A stretch of DNA of 64,000 nucleotides from Alteromonas gracilis (GTDB taxonomy: Bacteria; Pseudomonadota; Gammaproteobacteria; Enterobacterales; Alteromonadaceae), in the NCBI RefSeq assembly GCF_002993325.1, contig NZ_PVNO01000031.1:248001-312000 (forward strand), read 5' to 3'. Positions 28,181 to 36,089 of this stretch are shown piece after piece. How positions within the stretch are numbered: position 1 is the first letter of the stretch; the number at the start of each line of letters is the position of its first letter. The notes beneath the pieces are model-generated. The model was not told the origin of the DNA. It worked only from the letters and a program-made list of their open reading frames with translations, and searched no databases. The position numbers and the translations under genes are program-made.

Positions 28181-30106
28181 ATGCGGATTAAAACGAAACT
28201 ATTGATGATATACATTCCAATATTGCTAATTGGAATGGCAGTGACAGGCTACTGGGCTTACTTAACAGCCTATGATTCCGTTCGTGAACGAGAGTATCAG
28301 CTTCTTACTCAAACACTCACATTGAACGTTATGGAAATCATAAACGAACGACGTGAATTACTTATTGAGTCAGGTCTTGAAAACGTGCCTGTGTTCAGGG
28401 ATGCCTATCAAAAAGAGGTATTTGAAGAACTTAAGTCCTTACAGCAGGCAACCAACCGACACTTTGCGATAAGTGATAGAAGTACCGAAACCCTTGTTTT
28501 TAGCACGATGAAGGCCCCTGTATTGCTAAATGTCGAGGGCGCCAGCATGGCCACCATTGCCAATCGCACCGTGGCGTTTGGTGAGTCTAACGTTAATGAC
28601 ATGGATGTACTTTTTGCGTGTTCAGAGTTCAATCCGTGGAACTGGAAGGTGACGGTTTTACAGCCAGCTGAACCTTTGCAGTCTTCTTTGTTTACTATAG
28701 CCTGGCTCACCGTTCTCGTTACGCTGTTTGCCGTTGTCACTGTAAGCCTCCTTATGGGGCGCGTAACCCAGATTTTAGTTGTGTCGCCCATTGAAAAAAT
28801 TAAATCGGCCGCTAGCCGAATCGCGGTAGATCATAAAAAAGTCACCATCGATTTACAGCAAAACGATGAACTCGGAGGCCTTGCACGGGATGTTGAGGCA
28901 ATGTCTGGTGAAATAGAGCAGTATGTCGCTCAAGCGCAGCAGGCGAATAGAGCAAAAACCGATTTTCTTGCTGTGATGAGTCACGAAATTCGTACTCCAC
29001 TAAACGGCATTCAAGGGTTAGCAGCATTGCTGTTAGAAACGCCGCTTTCAGAGAAGCAACATCAATATGCAAGTGATTTGAAGTCTTCAGCGTCTATTCT
29101 CGCAACGGTCATAAACGATGTACTGGATTTGTCTAAAATTGAGTCTGGCATGTCGGAAGTGGACGTTACTGAGTTTGACCTCAACGTTATGCTTAACGAA
29201 CTGATCACATTACTTGGGACTAATGCCAGCAGTAATAATACCCGTTTGGTATATACAAGTAAGAACCTTGAGTCTGTGGCGGTTACGAGTGATATCACCA
29301 AGCTTCGTCAAATTATTATTAATCTTGTAAGCAATGCCATCAAGTTCACACATAAAGGTACGGTGAGGATTACCGCAAAGCTTAAACAGCCGTCAACGGA
29401 AACTGTGGGTGCGAACCGTTTGGTTATTGCGGTAAAAGATAGTGGTATTGGCATCGAGCCAGATAGGTTAGAACACATTTTTGATAAGTTCACACAATCT
29501 GATTCATCGATTACCCGAGAATACGGGGGGACAGGTCTTGGGCTTGCCATAGCAAGACAGCTCGCTCAGCTACTAGGTGGAGACATCAAAGTCGTAAGCA
29601 AGGTAGGCGAAGGCTCGTGTTTTACCGTTACAGCCAACGTACAGTCTCGCTTAAAAGTTGAGTCATCAACAGATTCAGTCTTGGTAAAAAAGGCTCGTGA
29701 TGCAAGCTTACCATCGGGATTGAAAGTATTACTGGCAGAAGATAACGCGATTAATGCAGTAGTAGCACAAGCGCTTCTAGAGCAACTCAATTGTATAGTA
29801 GAGCACGTTGACAATGGGCTGAAAGCGGCTGCACGGGTTGAAGAAGGTGGCATTGACGTAGTCTTTATGGATGTTCACATGCCAGTAATGGATGGAATAG
29901 AAGCCACAAAGCGCATTCGCAAATTAAATGGCGACTTAGGCCAAACGCCGGTGATAGGTTTGACTGCAGAAGCGTTCAAAGAGCGTCATATAGTATTTAA
30001 GGCGGCAGGAATGGACGACATTGTAACTAAACCTGTTACTGTTGAAGCGTTACAAGAAAGCTTGGTAAAACTGGCGCTTAAGCAAGATGTCACTGATAAT
30101 AAGTAG
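28181..30106 (+). CDS. Hybrid sensor histidine kinase with receiver domain
   Basis: Inner-membrane kinase of 641 residues. It has TM1 at 8-28, a periplasmic region of about 140 residues, TM2 at about 170-192, a HAMP-like linker, HisKA with phospho-histidine H268 (MSHEIRTPLNG), and a HATPase with N, G1 and G2 boxes (INLVSNAIKFTHKG, DSGIGIEP, GGTGLGLAIA). A receiver domain follows with phospho-acceptor D564 (VFMDVHMPVMDG) and conserved T and K (GLTAEAF, VTKP). No separate response regulator is adjacent. It lies 19 bases after a substrate-binding protein gene, which may be its sensory partner, and is followed by a diguanylate cyclase. Confidence 0.93.
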   Translation: MRIKTKLLMIYIPILLIGMAVTGYWAYLTAYDSVREREYQLLTQTLTLNVMEIINERRELLIESGLENVPVFRDAYQKEVFEELKSLQQATNRHFAISDRSTETLVFSTMKAPVLLNVEGASMATIANRTVAFGESNVNDMDVLFACSEFNPWNWKVTVLQPAEPLQSSLFTIAWLTVLVTLFAVVTVSLLMGRVTQILVVSPIEKIKSAASRIAVDHKKVTIDLQQNDELGGLARDVEAMSGEIEQYVAQAQQANRAKTDFLAVMSHEIRTPLNGIQGLAALLLETPLSEKQHQYASDLKSSASILATVINDVLDLSKIESGMSEVDVTEFDLNVMLNELITLLGTNASSNNTRLVYTSKNLESVAVTSDITKLRQIIINLVSNAIKFTHKGTVRITAKLKQPSTETVGANRLVIAVKDSGIGIEPDRLEHIFDKFTQSDSSITREYGGTGLGLAIARQLAQLLGGDIKVVSKVGEGSCFTVTANVQSRLKVESSTDSVLVKKARDASLPSGLKVLLAEDNAINAVVAQALLEQLNCIVEHVDNGLKAAARVEEGGIDVVFMDVHMPVMDGIEATKRIRKLNGDLGQTPVIGLTAEAFKERHIVFKAAGMDDIVTKPVTVEALQESLVKLALKQDVTDNK

Positions 30107-30201
30107 AGTTACTGAGTGTCTTTGTAGATTTCATAAGTGAATGAACGCTTAATGAATAGAGCGCTTAGGTCTACATTCAATCTTGATGCATAGGATGGCG
30201 T

Positions 30202-31266
30202 GTGCGTTTTAATAAACCAAGTGAATTGAGGCGTTTGCGAATTGCGCTCATAATCGGCGCTGTACTCGTGCTCGTCTTCATGGCCGCTGACTTGTTGCTA
30301 TTGCCAAGCTCCATGTATCAATTGTACATTTTTGACCGCTTACTTATCCAATTTCCAATCATACTTACAGTCATAGCGATATCCTATTGGCGCAAGTTTA
30401 TCCAATATAGGGCTATTGTCTTTGCAACATTGCTTGTCGCTCTTTCATACAGCAATTATTGGCTCATTTGGGTATGTTGGACTGAGCATGATTTTATTTT
30501 TCCCTACGAGGGGACTATCTTATATGCCTTCTTTTGTGTTTTTGCGCTCGGTATTCCCTTTAAACTGGCGATAACCGTTAACCTGGTTAATATCCTGGGT
30601 TTCCTTGGCCTAATGTGGGTAGCGCCTGTTTACGGCGATAGAGTGCCAATTTCTGCAGCATTCGTGTCAGGGTCGCTATTTATTTCTGTATATGCTCGCT
30701 ACCGTTTAGACCGAAGTGTGCAAATGCTGAAACAAACGAACGATAGATTGCTTAAGCTAAGTAAATACGACCCGCTCTCTGACTTACTGAATCGACGTGC
30801 TTTAAGAGAGCAAAGCGAAAAACTGTTGGCATTAAGTAAACGGCACAAGGTTTCAATGGCAGTATTGATGCTCGACTTAGACGATTTCAAAAAGTACAAC
30901 GATGCTTTTGGCCATCAGCAGGGTGATGAAGCAATAAAAATACAGGCGCGCATCATGAAGCAGGTATTTAAGCGGGATACCGATATACTGGGGCGATATG
31001 GCGGCGAAGAGTTTATTATCGTGCTAAGCGATATCAAAAAAGACCAAGTGGCGAAGCACTGTCAGGCGCTTTTAAATGAATGGGAAGAAGCAGCGTTGCA
31101 ACACGCACAAGATGCTAAGCACCCGTTTGTAAGTTGTTCGATTGGTGTGGTGTTTGCGAAGTCTGTTAATAATTGCTCCATCGACTGGCTTATCGATAAA
31201 GCGGATAAAGCGCTTTATGACGCTAAGGAAAGAGGTAAAGCCCAGTTCGTATTAACAGAGGCCTAA
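30202..31266 (+). CDS. Membrane diguanylate cyclase
   Basis: Protein of 354 residues with about six membrane helices (residues 13-165) and a C-terminal GGDEF domain. The domain is intact: DPLSDLLNRRAL, LDLDDFKKYND, HQQGDEA and the active loop RYGGEEF. The inhibitory site RDTD lies exactly five residues before GGEEF, so product inhibition is expected. The GTG start has AGGA about 8 bases upstream. It lies 95 bases after the hybrid kinase gene and could be the output of that system, though no receiver domain links them. It makes c-di-GMP from two GTP. Confidence 0.92.
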   Translation: MRFNKPSELRRLRIALIIGAVLVLVFMAADLLLLPSSMYQLYIFDRLLIQFPIILTVIAISYWRKFIQYRAIVFATLLVALSYSNYWLIWVCWTEHDFIFPYEGTILYAFFCVFALGIPFKLAITVNLVNILGFLGLMWVAPVYGDRVPISAAFVSGSLFISVYARYRLDRSVQMLKQTNDRLLKLSKYDPLSDLLNRRALREQSEKLLALSKRHKVSMAVLMLDLDDFKKYNDAFGHQQGDEAIKIQARIMKQVFKRDTDILGRYGGEEFIIVLSDIKKDQVAKHCQALLNEWEEAALQHAQDAKHPFVSCSIGVVFAKSVNNCSIDWLIDKADKALYDAKERGKAQFVLTEA

Positions 31267-31275
31267 TATTACAGA

Positions 31276-31308
31276 AAAAGGGGCGAAACGACGTGCGCCA
31301 CGCCCTCC
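31276..31308 (-). terminator. Probable terminator of the NADP-dependent oxidoreductase gene
   Basis: On the minus strand GGGCG...CGCCCC is followed by TTTTTCT. The stem is short (5-6 pairs) with a 15-base loop. It lies 20 bases beyond the stop of the gene at 31329. Confidence 0.5.
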
Positions 31309-31328
31309 AATTCTATTGCCCGTGCTTA

Positions 31329-32327
31329 CTAAAGCTTTACAATCATTTTGCCGGTATTTTTACCTTCGAAAAGCATGTTTAAGCCTTTCTCAGCATTTTC
31401 TAAACCTTCTATCGTATGTGCGCGGTACTTAATTTTACCTTGCTGTACGTAAGGCGTGAGCTTTTGTAATAGCTGAGGAATTTCACCCCAGTGATCAGGC
31501 ATAGCAAACCCGCGGATATTGATACGTTTTTTAATTAATGGGATCCAGTTCGGACCCGGTGAAGGTTCTTCGGACTGATAATCAGCAATCATGCCGCACA
31601 CAACAATACGGCCATGAGCGTTCATTCTGTTAAAGATGTGATGTTGAATAGGGCCGCCCGTGTTTTCAAAGAAAACATCAATTTTATCAGGGGTCAGTTC
31701 GGCTAGCTTTTCTTCCAGATCATCTTTTTTGTAGTTAATCGCGCCGTCAAAGCCTAACTCATTTACAATCCAGTCCGCTTTTTCATCACTACCGACTACA
31801 CCTATAACACGTAAGCCGTCAGCTTTTGCAAGCTGCCCTACCATCGAACCAACCGAGCCTGCTGCACCTGTAACTATAAGTGTTTCGCCTTCTTTAGGCT
31901 CGCCAAAATTATAAAGCCCTGTGGTGGCAGTTAAACCCGGCAATGCAAACACACATAGCGCCATTTCTTCAGTCACACCATCCTGTAGCTTATTGAATCC
32001 AGAACCGTCACTGAGTACATACTCGCTCCAGCCTGTCATACCCATAACTTTATCGCCAACAGAGAAATCAGGGTTTTTTGACTCTACAACTTCACCCACA
32101 CCGCTCGAACGCATTACATCGCCAAGTTCTACTGGAGGAATATAGCTTTCTCTGTCTTCGCTCATCCAACCAAGCATTGCGGGGTCTAACGACATGTGCG
32201 TTTGCTTTATCAGAATTAGCCCGTCCTTCACAGAAGGAACGTCTAACTCTTTGGTTTCAAAAAGGTGAGGGCCAATCTTCCGATCGTTGGGACGTTGAAC
32301 CAGCGTTATTGCTTTGTACGTTGACAT
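31329..32327 (-). CDS. NADP-dependent oxidoreductase, alkenal/curcumin reductase (zinc-independent MDR) family
   Basis: Medium-chain reductase of about 332 residues. It begins MSTYKAITLVQRP, has SLDPAMLGWM, the NADP-binding VTGAAGSVGSMVGQLAKADG, FFENTGGPIQHHIFNRMN, and the usual ending EGLENAEKGLNMLFEGKNTGK (given in parts). Zinc ligands are absent, as in the prostaglandin/leukotriene reductase branch. It reduces activated C=C bonds such as 2-alkenals; the precise substrate is unknown. The start at 32327 has GGAGG 5 bases upstream, better than the longer frame to 32345. It is divergent from fadL. Confidence 0.88.
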   Translation of the reverse strand: MSTYKAITLVQRPNDRKIGPHLFETKELDVPSVKDGLILIKQTHMSLDPAMLGWMSEDRESYIPPVELGDVMRSSGVGEVVESKNPDFSVGDKVMGMTGWSEYVLSDGSGFNKLQDGVTEEMALCVFALPGLTATTGLYNFGEPKEGETLIVTGAAGSVGSMVGQLAKADGLRVIGVVGSDEKADWIVNELGFDGAINYKKDDLEEKLAELTPDKIDVFFENTGGPIQHHIFNRMNAHGRIVVCGMIADYQSEEPSPGPNWIPLIKKRINIRGFAMPDHWGEIPQLLQKLTPYVQQGKIKYRAHTIEGLENAEKGLNMLFEGKNTGKMIVKL

Positions 32328-32713
32328 TGTATCCTCCAGTAACAATTAAAAAGTGTCTGCCTTCTTGGCATATTAAGTTACACCGCACCAGTTTGTTGGC
32401 GCTATCACTTACTTAGTAAAGGGTGGGGCTTGCTGGAACTAACTCAACCGTTCAAGCCACTTTTTCATGAATTTGAATTAAATATTAGATTAGTTCCAAT
32501 GGTTGTTAGTGATAATTGCAAAAAACTATTAACAATATTGTGATCTTATATTAACTGTGGGTTTTCAATTTTGTTTATAAATGCGGCGAAAATGTCGCTA
32601 TAATTGTAAAAAATGCGATAAAAGTGCGTAAATAACGTTTACTTGCATTGAACAAAACTACTCAGATCCGTAGAATGCCTGCTGCAATTTTCCCCTATTA
32701 CAATGAGTATCTT
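32328..32713. promoter_or_regulatory. Divergent region between the oxidoreductase gene and fadL
   Basis: Non-coding, AT-rich stretch of 386 bases. It contains a perfect 9-base inverted repeat TGGAACTAA (32434-32442) / TTAGTTCCA (32490-32498) with 47 bases between the arms, which could be a paired operator. A good -10 (TATAAT) is at 32599-32604, about 110 bases before fadL. The -35 is not clear. Confidence 0.4.
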
Positions 32714-34069
32714 ATGAAGCAACAGTTTTCTTTACGTGCCTCAGTTTGCCTAGCGCTTGCTACTTTAGCCTCTTCTTCAGCGCTGGCAGCTGGTTTCCAA
32801 GTTAATGAACACAGCGCAAACGGTCTAGGCCGCGCAATGGCTGGTCAGGCGGCAAAGCCAGAGAATGCCTCTATTTTAGCAACCAACCCTGCGGCAATTG
32901 GTGTATTTAAAGAAGCTGAATTCAGTGCATCGGCAAGCTTTATCGACCCGAATGTAGATATCAATGGTGCAGTTACTTATAACCTCGGCGGCAATACCGT
33001 TGGCGGCGGTGCAGCGCAAGAAGACAATATCGCTGATACAGCTATCGTCCCTGGTTTCTTCTATGTCTCGCCTATCAACGATAAACTGTCTGCAGGTGTT
33101 GGAGTTTTCACTACTTATGGTCTTCGTTCAGATTACTCAGATGACTTCGGAGCCCTTCATTTTGCCGACACAGCAGAAGTGAAAACCGTAACGGTAAACC
33201 CAGCGGTTTCGTATAAAGTAAACAAGCAACTTATGGTTGGCTTTGGTTTGAATATTACATATGCGGAAGCCGAAATTGGCTCTGGCGTTTCAAACACTCT
33301 TGTTGACACCTTGGTTGATTTAGCGCCAAGCGCTGAAGCGCTTGGTGTTACCTTGCCACAGCTTACTGCTGGTAATTCGTTGTTTAGCATGGAAGGTGAT
33401 GATATTGGCTTCGGTTGGAACGCCGGTGTTTTCTGGCAGCCAACTGACATGACTAATATTGCGCTTTCATACCGTGCTGAAACAAAATTAGAGCTTGAAG
33501 GTGCAGTATCTTCAGAAACGCCTATTTTTCCTATTAATCTTAACCAGCCTGGTAGCCTTGACCTGAATCTTGCTGCTATTACTGAATTAGCGGTTGACCA
33601 GAAAATCGATAACCAATGGTCTGTGCAAGCGAGCTTAACGTTTACCGATTGGAGTACGTTTGAGAAGCTTGAAGCCAACCTGGAAGATGGCGTCGATTTC
33701 TTAATCAAAGAAGAAAACTTCGATGATTCATGGCGCGCAGCGCTTGGTGTTACTTACATTCTAAACGATGAAATTACCCTTCGTGCTGGCTATGCTTACG
33801 ACGATGGAGTGGTTTCGGTAGAAAACCGCTCGCTAAGTATTCCAGATACTGACCGTCACTGGTTCTCTGGTGGTATGACTTACACCATGAGTGAAGACAC
33901 TTCAATTGATGTGGCTTACGTATTTATTGATGGCCGTGAAGCAAACATCAATAAAGACAGAACTATTTTGAGTAACGTTCTTCCTAGTACAGACTTCACT
34001 ACTAACTTCACAGGTACACAGTCTGCGACTGCACATATTCTTAGTGTTCAGCTTAATACACGTTTCTAA
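32714..34069 (+). CDS. fadL: FadL-type outer-membrane fatty acid transporter
   Basis: Outer-membrane protein of about 451 residues of the FadL/TodX family. It has a signal peptide MKQQFSLRASVCLALATLAS to ALAA, then GFQVNEHSANGLGRAMAGQA with the family NPA motif in ATNPAAIG, and a C-terminus ending TRF. It takes up long-chain fatty acids or hydrocarbons across the outer membrane by a lateral-opening barrel. The start at 32714 was preferred because it immediately precedes the signal peptide; the frame remains open to a TTG at 32648. It is divergent from a reductase gene and closed by a terminator at 34087. Confidence 0.92.
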   Translation: MKQQFSLRASVCLALATLASSSALAAGFQVNEHSANGLGRAMAGQAAKPENASILATNPAAIGVFKEAEFSASASFIDPNVDINGAVTYNLGGNTVGGGAAQEDNIADTAIVPGFFYVSPINDKLSAGVGVFTTYGLRSDYSDDFGALHFADTAEVKTVTVNPAVSYKVNKQLMVGFGLNITYAEAEIGSGVSNTLVDTLVDLAPSAEALGVTLPQLTAGNSLFSMEGDDIGFGWNAGVFWQPTDMTNIALSYRAETKLELEGAVSSETPIFPINLNQPGSLDLNLAAITELAVDQKIDNQWSVQASLTFTDWSTFEKLEANLEDGVDFLIKEENFDDSWRAALGVTYILNDEITLRAGYAYDDGVVSVENRSLSIPDTDRHWFSGGMTYTMSEDTSIDVAYVFIDGREANINKDRTILSNVLPSTDFTTNFTGTQSATAHILSVQLNTRF

Positions 34070-34086
34070 TTAGAAGCGTTGTTCAT

Positions 34087-34116
34087 AAAAATGGCAGCTT
34101 GAACGCTGCCATTTTT
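34087..34116 (+). terminator. Terminator after fadL
   Basis: Perfect 12-base-pair stem AAAAATGGCAGC / GCTGCCATTTTT with a 6-base loop. It is symmetrical, so it can stop transcription from either side (fadL and the convergent LysR gene). Confidence 0.85.
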
Positions 34117-34173
34117 GTTTGAGCTACCAGGCTAACCCTTGCAATAGCTTGTCGAAGTAATTAAAACTGATGC

Positions 34174-35058
34174 TTAAATTTGCGCAAACAAGTCTTGTAG
34201 ACAAGTAATTGCAGCACTGATTTTTGCAGGCATTAAATCTCGCTTTGGCGTTACTGCATAAACCGTGTAATCAGGCAGCGTCCAATCGGCAAAGAGTTGT
34301 TTCATACCGCCAGATTTCAAAAGATGCCTCACTTCTGGTTCTGGCAGCACTGCATAACCTAATCCATCTTGAGTGAGCTTAATCAGCGTTTGCATCGAGT
34401 TTACATCAATACGCTGTGTATCGAGTTCATAGTCGCCATTGTCTTTGTGAACCATCACGTAATCTTCGATATGTCGATGAGCAATATAAGCGTGACTAAC
34501 GAGTTGCTCAGGGCTTGAAAGATTAGTATTCGCTAACGGATGCTCTGCAGATACGCACAAAATACGCTTCCACGTAGCTAGCTCTAAACTACTGAAATTA
34601 GTGTCAGAAACAGGGGCGAAGCAAAGAACGAGATCGGCGCTTGAAGCAATAATATCTTTGGGTTCATCGGTAACGGTAAGCGAGATGGTTATTTTCGGAA
34701 ATTCTTCGCAAAGCTTCTTTAATGGTTCACTAAGTAAGCCGCCGCCAAAACCTTCTGGCGCAATAATATTGATTTTTCCGGTAGGGTCGTCTTGAAGGCT
34801 TTCTATCTTTTGCTGGGCAAGTTCTGCGGTTTGCAGCATTTGCTTGCTAGTCTCGTAGTAGATGCGCCCCGCTTCGGTTAGGCTCAAACTTCGCGTATTT
34901 CGATTGAATAGGCTAAGGCCAATATCATGCTCTAGTTTTCTTAATTGCTGGCTAATTGCAGAGACCGTCATGTGAAGTTCTCGCGCGGCTACACTCATGC
35001 TTCCGCTGTCTGTTACTGCGGTAAATACCTGAAGGGAGCGAAGTAATTTAGTATTCAT
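34174..35058 (-). CDS. LysR family transcriptional regulator
   Basis: Regulator of 294 residues with an N-terminal winged HTH (VTDSGSMSVAARELHMTVSAISQQLRK given in parts: GSMSVAARELHMT, SAISQQLRKLE, GLSLFNRNTRSLSLTEAG). A C-terminal effector domain follows with VLPEPEVRHLL near residue 240. It is nearest in style to the CrgA/DsdC-like group that often regulates an adjacent gene, but its neighbours are fadL (convergent) and a DUF2721 gene (upstream, same strand). The target is unknown. Confidence 0.92.
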   Translation of the reverse strand: MNTKLLRSLQVFTAVTDSGSMSVAARELHMTVSAISQQLRKLEHDIGLSLFNRNTRSLSLTEAGRIYYETSKQMLQTAELAQQKIESLQDDPTGKINIIAPEGFGGGLLSEPLKKLCEEFPKITISLTVTDEPKDIIASSADLVLCFAPVSDTNFSSLELATWKRILCVSAEHPLANTNLSSPEQLVSHAYIAHRHIEDYVMVHKDNGDYELDTQRIDVNSMQTLIKLTQDGLGYAVLPEPEVRHLLKSGGMKQLFADWTLPDYTVYAVTPKRDLMPAKISAAITCLQDLFAQI

Positions 35059-35252
35059 GGCGCAGTTTAATCCTTTCGATTGGCCGTAAACTTATGAGTG
35101 AACATTTGTAGCAAATTAACGATGTAAGAGGGCGAATTCTATCTTATTTAATGGTTAATGATCGTTTTTACGTTAGCTTTTACTCAAAACTTACGTTTAA
35201 AACTTCAGCGCTTCACAGCGAAGTAAGCGATAACACTCCATATAGCAAAGAG

Positions 35253-35275
35253 GCGGGTTCAGACAATAAACCCGC
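35253..35275 (-). terminator. Weak terminator-like hairpin after the DUF2721 gene
   Basis: GCGGGTT / AACCCGC with a 9-base loop. On the minus strand it is followed by CTCTTTG, a poor T tract. It lies between two minus-strand genes. Confidence 0.4.
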
Positions 35276-35336
35276 TTATCTGGCCCGGCCTTTTACTTAT
35301 TCTATAATCACCAGTTTTCAAGAGTGGGCAGTAATA

Positions 35337-35780
35337 TTATCGAATGGTCCTGACCATGTTGATGGTGTTTGTTGCTAGCTTTACTTCAACGAGGAACACG
35401 ATAAGTGCACTGATTAGAAACATCATTGCCAAAATGAACAAAACAATAATGGGTGTTTTAAGATCAACCACCCAAAGCGAGCCTGAGAACAAGGCCATGA
35501 TCACAGTGCACACTAAGAGCGCTGAAGCTACACAAAGGCCAATAGCCCAGTTAATGACTTTCACCCTGCGCCACAGTACTTTAATTTCTTTTTTAGAGCG
35601 GTCTACGATGTGTGGGTCTGACAGGGTATGAATTTGTCGCTCTGCCACTCTGACCCGGTCAGATATGCGCCCCAATCGCGACGACATTACGTTAAGAAAA
35701 CCCGCAATACCGGTAAGCAAAAACACAGGCGCAACGGCAAATTCGATAAGTTGTGAAAGGCTAGGTATAAGTGTGTCCAA
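35337..35780 (-). CDS. DUF2721 membrane protein
   Basis: Inner-membrane protein of about 147 residues with three helices: near residues 12-32, then 78-100 and 108-132. The conserved family segment FLLTGIAGFLNVMSSRLGRI is followed by a charged loop RISDRVRV and a KKEIKVLWRRVK helix. These match the DUF2721 family, whose function is unknown. Two TTG codons stand at the start. The second (35780) has GGAG at 6 bases and the first (35783) at only 3, so I use the second. It is divergent from the TonB receptor at 36090. Confidence 0.85.
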   Translation of the reverse strand: MDTLIPSLSQLIEFAVAPVFLLTGIAGFLNVMSSRLGRISDRVRVAERQIHTLSDPHIVDRSKKEIKVLWRRVKVINWAIGLCVASALLVCTVIMALFSGSLWVVDLKTPIIVLFILAMMFLISALIVFLVEVKLATNTINMVRTIR

Positions 35781-36089
35781 CAATTTCTCCAGTCAGCTAG
35801 GCAAATTAAAATTGATTTGATTTAACAAACGTTTTTGCCTCTGCCCAATCGTAAAGTCATATGAAAGTTTCATTTCAATGCACTTGTTGAAGAGCAGCTT
35901 GTGTAGAGGCAAAACCAATTATCGAAAATTAAAGTAAAAGCAAAGTGTAAGCCAATGCTTATACCAGATAACGGCAGCTAAACTTAACACTTTGCCTAAG
36001 TTTAGTGCTTTTTAACTCACTCACGGCTTGATTCACAGTAGAATAGTGTTTCTGACTTACGACACATCTCTTTTGCATAAGGACTAATA
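35781..36089. other. Intergenic region between DUF2721 gene and TonB receptor
   Basis: About 309 bases with no convincing open frame. A TAGAAT -10-like hexamer occurs at 36039, without a good -35. I saw no Fur box, terminator or RNA. Confidence 0.3.
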
